Below, piece by piece: positions 26,820-36,037 of a stretch of 64,000 nucleotides of DNA. A program made the position numbers and the translations under genes. This DNA is from Paracoccus aminovorans (GTDB taxonomy: Bacteria; Pseudomonadota; Alphaproteobacteria; Rhodobacterales; Rhodobacteraceae): contig NZ_KQ955208.1 of NCBI RefSeq assembly GCF_001546115.1, positions 717,653 through 781,652 on the forward strand. Direction: 5' to 3'. The notes beneath the pieces were generated by a model. That model saw nothing but the letters and a program-made list of their open reading frames with translations. It searched no databases and was not told where the DNA came from. Numbering within the stretch: position 1 is the stretch's first letter; each line of letters opens with the position of its first letter.

Positions 26820-27530
26820 ATGCGCATCGGCATCCTGAAATGCGGCCAGTCGCCCGAGGTCATTCGCGGCGAGCTGGGCGATTACGACACCCTGTTCGAG
26901 CGGCTGCTCGCGGGGCGCGGCTTCGAATTCACCAGCTATCACGTCGAGGCGATGGCGGTCCCCGCCTCGGTCCATGACGCCGAGGGCTGGCTGCTGACCG
27001 GCTCGCGCCACGGCGTCTATGAAGATCACGCCTTCATCCCGCCGCTCGAGGATTTCATCCGCCGCGCCTATGCCGAGCATGTGCCGATGGTCGGCATCTG
27101 CTTCGGCCACCAGATCATCGCCCAGGCGTTGGGCGGCAAGGTCGCCAAGCACCCCGGCGGCTGGGCCATCGGCCCGCAGGACTATGATTTCGGAGGCGAA
27201 CTGGTGACCATGAACGCCTGGCACCAGGACCAGGTGCAGAAACGGCCGCCGGGTGCAACGGTGCTGGCCGGCAATGATTTCTGCGAGAATGCCGTGCTGG
27301 CCTATGACGACCGCGCCCTGACCGTGCAGGCGCATCCCGAATTCGGCGACGATTTCATCCACGGGCTTCTGGACCACCGCGCCAGGGGCGTGGTGCCCGA
27401 GCCGGTGCAGGACGCCGCGCGGGCGCGCATGGGCGGACCGTTGCATTCCGCCGGCATTGCCGACCGCATCGAGCATTTCCTGAAGCAGCCCCGCGCCAGC
27501 ATGGCCGAAGCCCGCCGAGGTGTCGCATGA
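26820..27530 (+). CDS. class I glutamine amidotransferase-like protein
   Basis: A 236-residue single-domain glutaminase. Nucleophile C94 in GICFGHQ; the His-Glu pair is in VQAHPEFGDDF. There is no synthetase domain, so it acts alone or hydrolyses gamma-glutamyl amides. Its stop overlaps the next gene's start by 4 bp (ATGA), and the neighbour is a glutamine-synthetase-like gene. In Puu-type polyamine degradation a class I amidotransferase-fold enzyme (PuuD) hydrolyses gamma-glutamyl-GABA, but PuuD has a different motif, so the exact substrate is uncertain. Confidence 0.88.
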   Translation: MRIGILKCGQSPEVIRGELGDYDTLFERLLAGRGFEFTSYHVEAMAVPASVHDAEGWLLTGSRHGVYEDHAFIPPLEDFIRRAYAEHVPMVGICFGHQIIAQALGGKVAKHPGGWAIGPQDYDFGGELVTMNAWHQDQVQKRPPGATVLAGNDFCENAVLAYDDRALTVQAHPEFGDDFIHGLLDHRARGVVPEPVQDAARARMGGPLHSAGIADRIEHFLKQPRASMAEARRGVA

Positions 27531-28885
27531 GATCGCACTGGATCGACGAGACCCCGCAGGCCGCGCAGGATTATGTCGCCGGCCGCCGGCTGGACGAGGT
27601 CGAATGCATCGTCGCCGACATCGCCGGCGTGGCGCGCGGCAAGGCCATGCCGGCCTCGAAATTCGCGCATCAGGAACGGTTCTACCTGCCGAACTCGATC
27701 TTTTTGCAGACCATCACCGGGGATTGGGCTGACAACCCTTCGGGCGCCTTCACCGAGCCCGACATGATCCTGATCCCGGATTTCTCGACCGCGACGGCGG
27801 CGCCCTGGACGGCGGACGTGACCTTGCAGGTGATCCACGACGTCTCGGACCAGTCCGGCCGGCCGGTGCCCATCGCGCCGCGCAATGTGCTGAAGCGCGT
27901 GGTCGAGCTCTACCGCGCTAAGGGCTGGCGGCCGATCGTCGCGCCCGAGATGGAGTTCTTCCTGACCGCGCGCAACATCGACCCGAACCAGCCGATCATG
28001 CCGCCCATGGGCCGCTCGGGCCGGCGGGCGGCGGCGAAACAGGCCTATTCCATGTCGGCGGTGGACGAATACGGCAAGGTCATCGACGACATCTACGACT
28101 TCGCCGAGGCGCAGGGCTTCGAGATCGACGGCATCCTGCAAGAGGGCGGCGCCGGCCAGGTCGAGATCAACCTGAACCACGGCGACCCGGTGCACCTGGC
28201 CGACCAGATCTTCTATTTCAAGCGGCTGATCCGCGAGGCGGCGCTGCGCCACGACTGTTTCGCCACCTTCATGGCCAAGCCCATCGAGGGCGAGCCGGGC
28301 AGCGCCATGCATATCCACCATTCGGTGGTCGGGCTGGCGGATGGCCGCAACATCTTTTCCGACGCGCAGGGCCGCGAGACGCCGGCCTTCCTGCATTTCA
28401 TCGCCGGGATGCAGAAGCACCTGCCGGCGGCGGTGGCGCTGCTGGCGCCCTATGTCAACAGCTATCGCCGCTATGTTCCTGATTTCGCGGCACCGATCAA
28501 CCTGGAATGGGGCCGCGACAACCGCACCACCGGGCTGCGCGTGCCGATTTCCGGCCCCGAGGCGCGGCGGCTGGAAAACCGCCTGGCGGGGATGGATTGC
28601 AACCCCTATCTGGGTCTCGCCGCCAGCCTTGCCTGCGGCTACCTGGGGCTGTGCGAGCAGGAGAATCCGCGCGCCGAATGCCTGGGCGACGCCTATATGT
28701 CCGAGGACGAGCTGCCCTATAACCTGGGCGATGCGCTGGACCTGATGGCCGAGAGCGCGCCGATGCGCGAGGTGCTGGGCTCCGAGTTCGTCGCGGTCTA
28801 CCAAGCGGTGAAGCGCAACGAATACAAGGAGTTCCTGCAAGTCATCAGCCCGTGGGAGCGTGAGCATCTGCTGCTGAACGTGTGA
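27527..28885 (+). CDS. puuA: glutamine synthetase family protein (gamma-glutamyl-polyamine synthetase type)
   Basis: A 452-residue ligase with the glutamine synthetase beta-grasp and catalytic domains. Motifs: APEMEFFLT (metal glutamates), GGAGQVEINLNHGDP, AKPIEGEPGSAMHIHHS (ATP site), and NRTTGLRVPISGPEARRLENR. The last part resembles PuuA/GlnT rather than housekeeping GlnA, and the adenylylation loop is absent. Together with the downstream FAD-dependent oxidase it fits the gamma-glutamylated polyamine pathway (inference). It overlaps the amidotransferase gene by 4 bp. Confidence 0.88.
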   Translation: MRSHWIDETPQAAQDYVAGRRLDEVECIVADIAGVARGKAMPASKFAHQERFYLPNSIFLQTITGDWADNPSGAFTEPDMILIPDFSTATAAPWTADVTLQVIHDVSDQSGRPVPIAPRNVLKRVVELYRAKGWRPIVAPEMEFFLTARNIDPNQPIMPPMGRSGRRAAAKQAYSMSAVDEYGKVIDDIYDFAEAQGFEIDGILQEGGAGQVEINLNHGDPVHLADQIFYFKRLIREAALRHDCFATFMAKPIEGEPGSAMHIHHSVVGLADGRNIFSDAQGRETPAFLHFIAGMQKHLPAAVALLAPYVNSYRRYVPDFAAPINLEWGRDNRTTGLRVPISGPEARRLENRLAGMDCNPYLGLAASLACGYLGLCEQENPRAECLGDAYMSEDELPYNLGDALDLMAESAPMREVLGSEFVAVYQAVKRNEYKEFLQVISPWEREHLLLNV

Positions 28886-28902
28886 GATCGGCGCGGGTCG
28901 GT

Positions 28903-28943
28903 CCCGGCCGCGCGCGTCGCATGGGTATTTGTGGAGCAAAGAA
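28903..28943 (+). repeat. REP-like repeat, copy 1
   Basis: A 41-base unit beginning CCCGGCCGCGC and containing GTCGCATGGGTATTTG then GAGCAAAGAA. It recurs in inverted orientation at 41458-41497 with two mismatches and one gap. It fills the short gap between two genes of the same operon. Confidence 0.75.
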
Positions 28944-28951
28944 ACGCCGGC

Positions 28952-30259
28952 ATGAACCTGCTGTTTTCCAACGACCGGCTGGGGGAATATCCGCCGAGCC
29001 TTTACGCCGCGACGCGCGCGCCGCTGCCGGCCTTCCCGCAGCAGCGCGGCGAGGCGCGGGCCGATGTCGTCGTGGTCGGCGCGGGCTACACCGGGCTGTC
29101 GGCGGCGCTGCATCTGGCCGAGGCGGGCTTCTCGGTCATGGTGCTGGAGGCGCATCGGGTCGGCTTCGGCGCCTCGGGGCGCAATGGCGGGCAGCTGGGC
29201 TCGGGGCAGCGGCTGGAGGTCGATGAGCTGGAGCGGCTGGCCGGTGTTCCGGCCGCGCATCGGCTGTGGGACATGGCCGAGGAGGCCAAGGCGCTGACCC
29301 GCGACCTGGCCGCGCGCTCGGGCGTGCCGGTCGCCGACGGTATCGCCCATGCCTTTCGCAAGCCCGGCGAGTTCGAGCATGCTCGCGGCATGATCGAGAA
29401 GCTGGCGCGCGATTATGGCTACGCGCGCATCGAGGCGCTGGACCGGGAGGCGTTCCGGGCGCTGGTGCCCTCGGAGGCCTATATCGCCGGAGAGCTCGAC
29501 CATGGCGCCGGGCATCTCGATCCGCTGGCCCTGGCGCTTGGCATGGCGCGGCTGGCCGATGCGGCGGGGGCGCAGATCCGCGAACTGAGCCATGTCCATC
29601 ACATCCGCCACGGCCGGGCGGGCGAGAAGAGCATCGTGCAGACCGGCAAGGGCCGGGTCATCTGCGACCATGTCATCCTGGCCGCGAACGGCTATCTGGG
29701 CCATCTGGACATGGCCGTCGCCGCGCGGGTGATGCCGATCAACAATTTCATCGTCGCGACCGAGCCCTTGGGCGCGCGGGCAGCCGAGGTGCTGACCCGG
29801 CCCATCGGCGTGCATGACACGAAATTCGTGGTGAACTACTGGCGGCTTGATCCCGAGGGTCGGCTGATCTTTGGCGGTGGCGAGAATGTCAGCTATCGCT
29901 TTCCGAAGGACATCGCCGCCAAGGTGCGAAAGCCGCTGCTGGAAATCTATCCCGGGCTGGCCGACGTGACGCTGACCCATGCCTGGGGCGGTACGCTGGC
30001 GATCACCATGAACCGGATGCCCTGTTTTGCCCGGCCGGCGCCGAACTGCCTGTCGGCCAGCGGCTATTCCGGGCACGGGCTGGCGCTGGCGACGCTGGCC
30101 GGCAAGCTGATGGCGCAGGCGGTGGCGGGTCAGGCGCAGGGTTTCGACACCATGGCCGCCCTGCCCTCACGCCCCTTTCCCGGGGGTGGCGCCCTGCGCT
30201 GGCCGCTGCTGGTCGCCGGCATGGGCTGGTATTCCCTGCGCGACCGGCTGGGTTTTTGA
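28952..30259 (+). CDS. puuB: FAD-dependent oxidoreductase (DAO family, gamma-glutamylputrescine oxidase type)
   Basis: A 435-residue flavoenzyme. N-terminal dinucleotide motif VVVVGAGYTGLSAALHLAEAG region (G43-G48), then GRNGGQLGSGQRLEV. The C-terminal ATG-like segment is PNCLSASGYSGHGLALATL with AWGGTLAITMNRMP. This matches PuuB/OrdL oxidases that deaminate gamma-glutamylputrescine. Start ATG 28952 has only a distant GGAG; GTG 28931 would add seven residues. The 3' 93 bp overlap the convergent DUF2062 gene. Confidence 0.87.
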   Translation: MNLLFSNDRLGEYPPSLYAATRAPLPAFPQQRGEARADVVVVGAGYTGLSAALHLAEAGFSVMVLEAHRVGFGASGRNGGQLGSGQRLEVDELERLAGVPAAHRLWDMAEEAKALTRDLAARSGVPVADGIAHAFRKPGEFEHARGMIEKLARDYGYARIEALDREAFRALVPSEAYIAGELDHGAGHLDPLALALGMARLADAAGAQIRELSHVHHIRHGRAGEKSIVQTGKGRVICDHVILAANGYLGHLDMAVAARVMPINNFIVATEPLGARAAEVLTRPIGVHDTKFVVNYWRLDPEGRLIFGGGENVSYRFPKDIAAKVRKPLLEIYPGLADVTLTHAWGGTLAITMNRMPCFARPAPNCLSASGYSGHGLALATLAGKLMAQAVAGQAQGFDTMAALPSRPFPGGGALRWPLLVAGMGWYSLRDRLGF

Positions 30260-30904
30260 GGGCTGCGCCTTTGCGGAGAGCTCCGCGGCGCGGCGGGCCT
30301 TGGCGCGGGCGATGCGCTCGGCCATCTGCTTTTCGCGGTGGCGGTGATAGGCCTTGATGACCGGCACCGTCAGGTAATGGATGGCGATGCAGATCGGCAG
30401 GCCCTCGATCACGCCGCCGACCATATAGGGCGTGAAGATCTGCTCGTTGAATTGCAGGAGCTGGTCCCAATGCGCGACGCGATCCGTCACCGGCGCCAGC
30501 AGGTTGTTCCACAGCTCGCTGCCGGCGCGGGTGAATTCCTCGAAGATCAGGTGCGGGGTGAACTTGCCCTCGACCCCCAGGATCCAGCGGCCGAGCCCGG
30601 TCGCGGTCAGCGCCACGAAGGGCGTGGTCAGCGGGTTGCCGACGAAGGTGCCCAAAAGCGCCGCCAGGATATTGCCGCGGATGATCCAGGCGATCAGCGC
30701 CGCACCCATCAGGTGGAAGCCGAAGAAGGGCGTGAACGAGACGAAGATGCCCGCCGCCCAGCCCCGCGCCACGCGATGCGGCCGGTCGGGCAGCCGCCGC
30801 AGCCGGTGCAGCACGTATTTCGACGCCCGTTTCCAGCCCGAGCGGGGATAGAACATCTCGGTCCACATCTGAGCGTAGCTCAGCGGTTTCCTGCGCTTGA
30901 ACAT
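30167..30904 (-). CDS. DUF2062 domain membrane protein
   Basis: A 245-residue protein. DUF2062 spans about 20-190: RVARGWAAGIFVSFTPFFGFHL, RGNILAALLGTFVGNPLTTP and the hydrophobic EGLPICIAIHYLTV segment. Three or four membrane helices are likely. The C-terminal 60 residues are basic and low-complexity, and this tail lies opposite the puuB 3' end. Function unknown; in Rhodobacteraceae it commonly follows the relA/spoT gene, as here with a 10-bp gap. Confidence 0.9.
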   Translation of the reverse strand: MFKRRKPLSYAQMWTEMFYPRSGWKRASKYVLHRLRRLPDRPHRVARGWAAGIFVSFTPFFGFHLMGAALIAWIIRGNILAALLGTFVGNPLTTPFVALTATGLGRWILGVEGKFTPHLIFEEFTRAGSELWNNLLAPVTDRVAHWDQLLQFNEQIFTPYMVGGVIEGLPICIAIHYLTVPVIKAYHRHREKQMAERIARAKARRAAELSAKAQPSKTQPVAQGIPAHAGDQQRPAQGATPGKGA

Positions 30905-30914
30905 GACCGCGCCC

Positions 30915-33032
30915 TCAGGCCAGATGCGCCGAGGGGTCGCGGATGCGCGAGACCTGGGCCACGTCGCTTTCCGCCTCGAGCGCGGTCAGCAGCGCGTGCA
31001 GATGCTCGCGGCCGCGCAGCTCGACCTCGACCCGCAGGCGATAGAAATCCGGCTTGCGGTCGATGAATTCCAGGTCCGAGATATTGGCGCCCTGGGCGCC
31101 GATCAGCGTGCAGATCCGGCCCAGCACGCCCGCGTCGTGGCGGATGGTCAGCGACAGCATGGTCGAATAGGCGGCCGGGTGCTGCCCCTCGCGCCAATGC
31201 AGGTCGACCCAGCGGTCCGGGCTGTCCTCGAATTCGGCCAGCACCGGGCAGTCGATGGCATGGATCACCACGCCCTTGCCGCGATAGGTGATGCCGACGA
31301 TGCGCTCGCCCGGCAGCGGGTTGCAGCAGGGCGCGCGGGTGAATTCCTGGTCGGCCTCGAGCCCGGCGACGGCGCGGCGGGCGTCGATCTCGCTGCGGGC
31401 CGAGGCGAGCTCGGGGTAAAGCGTCGAGAGCACGTCATGGGCCGAGATCTCGGCGCTGCCGATCCGGGCCAGCAGTTCGTCGGTATCGGGCAGCGCCATG
31501 GTGCGCGCGGCGGTGCGCAGCGCCTTGTCGCTGACCTTGCGGCCGACATGCTCGAAGGCCACCCGCACCAGTTCCGAGCCGAGGCGGATGAAGCGCGTCC
31601 GGTCCTCTTGCCGCAGGCTGCGGCGGATCGCGGCCTTGGCGCGGCCGGTCACCACGATGTCGAGCCAGGTCGCCTGCGGGCGCTGGCCCGAGGCGGCGAT
31701 GATCTCGACCGACTGGCCGTTCTTCAGCCGCGTCCACAGCGGCACGCGGATGCCGTCCACCTTGGCGCCGACGCAGGAATTGCCCAGCCGCGTGTGGATG
31801 GCATAGGCGAAATCCAGCGGCGTCGCCCCTTTCGGCAGCGGGATCACGTCGCCCTTGGGCGAGAAGCAGAACACCTGGTCGGAATACATCTCGAGCTTCA
31901 CATGCTCGAGGAATTCGTCGTGGTCCTCTTCGCCGAAACGCTCGGTCAGGCTGGCGATCCATTCGCCCGGATCGACGGCAAAGGGGTTCTCGGTGCGGGC
32001 GCCGTCGCGATAGGCCCAATGCGCCGCCACGCCGGATTCCGCGACCTCGTGCATCTGGCGGGTGCGGATCTGCACCTCGACCCGCTTGCCGTCGCGGCCC
32101 GAGACCGTGGTGTGGATCGAGCGATAACCGTTGGCCTTGGGCTGGCTGATGTAATCCTTGAACCGCCCCGGTACGGCACGCCAGCGATGGTGGATCACGC
32201 CCAGCGTGCGATAGCAGTCGGGCTCGGTCCGGGTGATGATGCGAAAGCCGTAGATGTCCGACAGGCGCGAGAAGGAAAGCTGCTTTTCCTGCATCTTGCG
32301 CCAGATGCTGAACGGGCGCTTGGCGCGGCCATAGACATCGGCCTCGATCCCCTCGCGCTCCAGCTCGGCACGGATGTCGGCGGTGATCTTGGGGATCACG
32401 TCGCCGGATTCGCGTTGCAGGCTGACGAAGCGGCGGATGATCGAATTGCGCGCCTCGGGGTTGATGACCTTGAAGGCGAGGTCTTCCAGCTCTTCGCGCA
32501 TCCATTGCATGCCCATCCGGCCGGCCAGCGGCGCGAAGATGTCCATGGTCTCGCGCGCCTTCTGCTGCTGCTTGTCGGGGCGCATGGACTTGATGGTGCG
32601 CATATTGTGCAGCCGGTCGGCCAGCTTGACCAGGATCACGCGAAGATCGCGCGACATCGCCATGAAAAGCTTGCGGAAATTCTCGGCCTGCTTGCTATGC
32701 GCGCCGCTGAGCTGCAGATTGGTCAGCTTGGTGACGCCATCGACCAGGTCGGCGATCTCGCGGCCGAACATCTGCGCCACCTCGGTCCAGGTCGAGCGCG
32801 TGTCCTCGATCGTGTCGTGCAGAAGCGCGGTGACGATGGTGGCATCGTCCAGCCGCATCTCGGTCAGGATGGCGGCGACGGCGACGGGATGGGTGAAATA
32901 GGCCTCGCCCGAGTGGCGGAACTGGCCCTCGTGCATGCGACGCCCGTATTCATAGGCGTCGCGGATCAACTCGGCATTGGTGCGCGGGTTGTAGTTGCGA
33001 ATGAGCGCGATCAGGTCTTCGACGTCGATCAT
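30915..33032 (-). CDS. spoT: bifunctional (p)ppGpp synthetase/hydrolase
   Basis: Rel/SpoT homologue, 705 residues, controls the stringent response. HD hydrolase domain: H48, HD at 72-73 (HDTIEDT) and D139 (LADRLHNM), all present, so hydrolase activity is expected. Synthetase domain about 230-340: GRAKRPFSIWRKM, DIYGFRIIT, NGYRSIHTTV. TGS domain near 390-450, zinc-finger/helical region with APCCNPLPGE, and a C-terminal ACT domain (SLTIRHDAGVLGRICTLIGA). It is the only Rel-family gene in view and lies between rpoZ and DUF2062. Confidence 0.97.
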   Translation of the reverse strand: MIDVEDLIALIRNYNPRTNAELIRDAYEYGRRMHEGQFRHSGEAYFTHPVAVAAILTEMRLDDATIVTALLHDTIEDTRSTWTEVAQMFGREIADLVDGVTKLTNLQLSGAHSKQAENFRKLFMAMSRDLRVILVKLADRLHNMRTIKSMRPDKQQQKARETMDIFAPLAGRMGMQWMREELEDLAFKVINPEARNSIIRRFVSLQRESGDVIPKITADIRAELEREGIEADVYGRAKRPFSIWRKMQEKQLSFSRLSDIYGFRIITRTEPDCYRTLGVIHHRWRAVPGRFKDYISQPKANGYRSIHTTVSGRDGKRVEVQIRTRQMHEVAESGVAAHWAYRDGARTENPFAVDPGEWIASLTERFGEEDHDEFLEHVKLEMYSDQVFCFSPKGDVIPLPKGATPLDFAYAIHTRLGNSCVGAKVDGIRVPLWTRLKNGQSVEIIAASGQRPQATWLDIVVTGRAKAAIRRSLRQEDRTRFIRLGSELVRVAFEHVGRKVSDKALRTAARTMALPDTDELLARIGSAEISAHDVLSTLYPELASARSEIDARRAVAGLEADQEFTRAPCCNPLPGERIVGITYRGKGVVIHAIDCPVLAEFEDSPDRWVDLHWREGQHPAAYSTMLSLTIRHDAGVLGRICTLIGAQGANISDLEFIDRKPDFYRLRVEVELRGREHLHALLTALEAESDVAQVSRIRDPSAHLA

Positions 33033-33053
33033 GTTCAGCCGAAGACCTTATGC

Positions 33054-33410
33054 TCAGTTCCTGCCTTGCGCGTCCAGCATCATGCGCAGCATGCGCTCCT
33101 CGGACTCTTCGTCGGCGGGTTTCGGGCGGTCGATCTCGGCGCCCAGCAGCAGCGCCATCGCATCCTCTTCCGGCTCGTCGACCTCGATCTGGGTCTGGCT
33201 GGATTCGATCATGCGTTCGCGCAGCTCATCGACGGGCTGGGTCTCGTCGGCGATCTCGCGCAGCGAGACCACGGGATTCTTGTCATTGTCGCGGTCGACG
33301 GTCAGCGGGCTGCCCGCGGCGATTTCACGCGCACGATGGGCGGCCAGCATCACCAGGTCAAAGCGGTTCGGAACCTTGTCGACGCAATCTTCGACTGTCA
33401 CGCGGGCCAT
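33054..33410 (-). CDS. rpoZ: DNA-directed RNA polymerase omega subunit
   Basis: A 118-residue omega subunit that helps assemble RNA polymerase and can form part of a ppGpp-binding site. Conserved start [20 protein letters not shown] and [11 protein letters not shown]. The alphaproteobacterial C-terminal extension is acidic. It lies 21 bp upstream of spoT, the standard arrangement. Confidence 0.97.
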   Translation of the reverse strand: MARVTVEDCVDKVPNRFDLVMLAAHRAREIAAGSPLTVDRDNDKNPVVSLREIADETQPVDELRERMIESSQTQIEVDEPEEDAMALLLGAEIDRPKPADEESEERMLRMMLDAQGRN

Positions 33411-33479
33411 CGGTCACCTTATCAGCTGGAATCGGGGTGCAGGGCGAAGCCGGATAAATGGCGTCGCACCCCGGAAATG

Positions 33480-34073
33480 TCAAGCGGTCAGCGGCTTCAT
33501 ACCCGCCAGCGCACCCGCTGGCAAGGCCGCCAGCATCTGCGCCACCGTCAGCCCCAGGCGCGGATGGCGCCAGTCCGGCGCGATCTCGGCCAGCGGCGCC
33601 AGCACGAAGCCGCGGTCCTGCATCCGGGGATGCGGCAGGATCAATTCGGGCGGCGCATGCCGCGGCTGTTCCTCGGACGGCAGGCCGCGCCAATGATCCT
33701 GGGTCGCGGCATCGGGCAGCACCAGCCCGTCCAGCGCCAGCAGGTCCAGGTCCAGGCCGCGCGCCTGCCAACGCGCGCCTTCGCGGGTGCGGCCGAATTC
33801 TGCCTCAATTTCGTGCAATATCCCCAGAAGCCGGGCCGGCGGCAGGTCACAGGTGAACGAAACCGCTCCGTTCACGTAATCGGGACCGGAACCGGCCGGA
33901 AAAGCCGGGGTGATCCAGAAACGGCTGATTGCACATGGCTGGACCTGGGGTATTTTCAGCAGCTTATCCAGCGCGAATCGGATTGTTTCCGCCGGGACAC
34001 CTGCCGAACTAGGCAGGTTTGCACCCAGCGCCACCAAGGCTAGTTTCGCGTTCTGGTTTGGGTTTCGGGACAT
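33480..34073 (-). CDS. folK: 2-amino-4-hydroxy-6-hydroxymethyldihydropteridine diphosphokinase
   Basis: Transfers pyrophosphate from ATP to the pterin in folate synthesis. 197 residues. Signature segments: ALGANLPS at the N-terminus, [29 protein letters not shown] (the RWxxRxxDxDL motif) and [16 protein letters not shown]. The start codon is only 12 bp from the start of the divergent NYN gene, so each promoter must lie within the other gene. Confidence 0.95.
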   Translation of the reverse strand: MSRNPNQNAKLALVALGANLPSSAGVPAETIRFALDKLLKIPQVQPCAISRFWITPAFPAGSGPDYVNGAVSFTCDLPPARLLGILHEIEAEFGRTREGARWQARGLDLDLLALDGLVLPDAATQDHWRGLPSEEQPRHAPPELILPHPRMQDRGFVLAPLAEIAPDWRHPRLGLTVAQMLAALPAGALAGMKPLTA

Positions 34074-34085
34074 CTTGGGGGAATC

Positions 34086-34640
34086 GTGTTTTACAAGGAT
34101 GATCGGCTGGCGTTGTTCATCGACGGGTCGAACCTTTACGCCGCGGCAAAATCGCTGGGCTTCGACATCGACTACAAGCTGCTGCGGCAGGAATTCGAGC
34201 GGCGCGGCAAGCTGATCCGCGCCTATTACTACACGGCCCTGCTGGAAAACGAGGATTATTCACCGATCCGCCCGCTGGTCGACTGGCTGCATTACAACGG
34301 CTATTCCATGGTGACGAAGCCTGCCCGCGAATACACCGATGCGCTTGGCCGCCGCAAGGTCAAGGGCAACATGGACGTGGAGCTGGTGATCAACGCCATG
34401 GAACTGGCGCCGCGGCTGGACCATGCGGTGCTGTTTTCCGGCGACGGCGACTTCCGCCCGCTGGTCGAGGCGTTGCAGCGCCAGGGCGTGCGGGTCTCGG
34501 TGGTCTCGACCATGCGCTCGCAGCCGCCGATGATCGCGGACGAGCTGCGCCGCCAAGCCGACAATTTCATCGAGCTGGACGCGCTGCGCGACATCATCGG
34601 CCGGCCGCCGCGCGAGGCCGCACCGGCGCAGGACGCCTGA
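34086..34640 (+). CDS. NYN-domain (LabA/DUF88-like) putative RNase
   Basis: A 184-residue PIN-like NYN protein. GTG start with TGGGGGAA upstream. Acidic active-site residues: D13 (FIDGSNLY), D97 ([12 protein letters not shown]), D120 and D122 ([10 protein letters not shown]), in standard positions. The family comprises probable endoribonucleases, including LabA of cyanobacteria. The C-terminal 20 residues are low-complexity. It faces folK head to head. Confidence 0.92.
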   Translation: MFYKDDRLALFIDGSNLYAAAKSLGFDIDYKLLRQEFERRGKLIRAYYYTALLENEDYSPIRPLVDWLHYNGYSMVTKPAREYTDALGRRKVKGNMDVELVINAMELAPRLDHAVLFSGDGDFRPLVEALQRQGVRVSVVSTMRSQPPMIADELRRQADNFIELDALRDIIGRPPREAAPAQDA

Positions 34641-34666
34641 GCCCGGACACCTGGGATCGGGCGTGC

Positions 34667-36037
34667 CTAGCGCTCGGTCAGCTTCAGTTCGATGCGGCGG
34701 TTCTGGGCCCGGGCCTCGGGCGTGTCGCCCTGGGCCACCGGCCGCGTATCGGCAAAGCCCGCCGGCAGCAGCCGGTCGGCCGGAAAGACCAGATCGTCCA
34801 CCATGTAGCGCACCACGGCCAGCGCCCGCGCCTGGCTGAGTTCCCGGTTGTCGCGATAGCGCCCCTGGCCCGACAGGGGCTGGCTGTCGGTATGGCCGTC
34901 CACGCGGATGATCCAGTCGATCTCGGGCGGGATCTCGGCCGAGATCTGCTTCAGAAGATCGCTGACCCGGGCGATCTGCGCCCGTCCCTCGGGCGAGAGC
35001 GTCGCCTCGCCGGCCGGGAACAGCACCTCGGAGGAAAAGGCGAAGCGGTCGCCGACGACGCGCACGCCCTCGCGGCCCTCCAGGATCTGCGACAGCCGGC
35101 CGAAGAATTCCGAGCGATAGCGCGCCAGGTCCTTGGCCTCGGCCTCGGCCTTGCTGCGGGCCTCCGCCTCCAGCGCGCGGCGCTTCTTCTCCTCCTCGGC
35201 GGCGCGCAGCAGCGCCAGGTTCAGCTGCTGGCCCAGGTCCTCGACCTTCAGATCGGCGGCCTTGCGCTCCTCGCCGGCCGCATCCAGCACCGCGCGCAGG
35301 CTGCCGAGCTGGTCGTTCAGTTGCAGGACCTGCTGATTCAGCAGCGCCAGCCGGCGCTGATCCTCGGTCGAAAGCGCCTCTTGCTCCGAGAGCTTCTGCT
35401 GCGCCACGGCCAGCAGCGCGGCCTGCTTCTCGGCCTCGGTCGCCCGGGCCTGCGCCTGGTCGCCCAGATCCTTCTTCGCGGCCTCGGCGGCGGCGAGCAG
35501 GGTCAGCGTCTCCTCGGCCTGCTTGCGGGCGGCTTCCAGTTCCATCGTCATGGAGGTCAGCTCGGCATCGGATTGCGCGAGCTTGTCCTGCAAGGCCTTG
35601 GCCGCCTCGGCATCGGCGGTGCGAGCGGCCTGTGTCCGGGTCAGTTCCTGCGCCGCATCGGCATTGCGGCGGCGCAGGTCGGCCACCAGCGCCTCCAGCG
35701 CCTCGCGCCGGGCGGCGGCCAGCCGCGCCGCCTCGGTCTGCTCGTCGATCCTGCCCTGCGCCTCGGCCAGCTGGCCGCGCGTGGCGCCCAGGTCGCGGTC
35801 CAGCCCCTCGGCCCGGCTTTGCGAGGTCGAGAGCGCCGCCGTCAGCTGCGCCAGCTGCGCGCCCAGCTGATCCAGCTCGCTGTCCTGGGTGGTGATCTGG
35901 TCGCGCAGCACCGATTGCACCAAGAGGAAGATGGTCAGCACGAACATCATGACCATCAGCAGCGCGGTCATGGCATCGACGAATCCCGGCCAGATCGTGG
36001 CCGAGAACCGGTTGCCGCCGCCCCGGCTAAGCCCCAT
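34667..36037 (-). CDS. MotB-like peptidoglycan-binding protein with long coiled coil
   Basis: A 456-residue protein. One N-terminal membrane helix with FVDAMTALLMVMMFVLTIFLLV; the aspartate of FVDAM occupies the proton-binding position of MotB/ExbD stators. Residues about 50-310 are an almost uninterrupted coiled coil in the periplasm. The C-terminal OmpA domain (RVDGHTDSQPL, RELSQARALAVVRYM) binds peptidoglycan. Start ATG 36037 has GGAG eight bases upstream. Overlaps the TolQ/MotA-like gene by 11 bp. Together they look like a proton-driven stator that is not flagellar, since no flagellar genes are near. Confidence 0.88.
   Translation of the reverse strand: MGLSRGGGNRFSATIWPGFVDAMTALLMVMMFVLTIFLLVQSVLRDQITTQDSELDQLGAQLAQLTAALSTSQSRAEGLDRDLGATRGQLAEAQGRIDEQTEAARLAAARREALEALVADLRRRNADAAQELTRTQAARTADAEAAKALQDKLAQSDAELTSMTMELEAARKQAEETLTLLAAAEAAKKDLGDQAQARATEAEKQAALLAVAQQKLSEQEALSTEDQRRLALLNQQVLQLNDQLGSLRAVLDAAGEERKAADLKVEDLGQQLNLALLRAAEEEKKRRALEAEARSKAEAEAKDLARYRSEFFGRLSQILEGREGVRVVGDRFAFSSEVLFPAGEATLSPEGRAQIARVSDLLKQISAEIPPEIDWIIRVDGHTDSQPLSGQGRYRDNRELSQARALAVVRYMVDDLVFPADRLLPAGFADTRPVAQGDTPEARAQNRRIELKLTER

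Noticed and set aside
27302..30076. 924-codon open frame opposite puuA/puuB
   Set aside because: Antisense of two well-recognised genes; the peptide is rich in H, R, Q and G without domains.
30897..34043. 1048-codon open frame opposite spoT, rpoZ and folK
   Set aside because: Runs across three certain genes on the other strand; no motif or plausible start.
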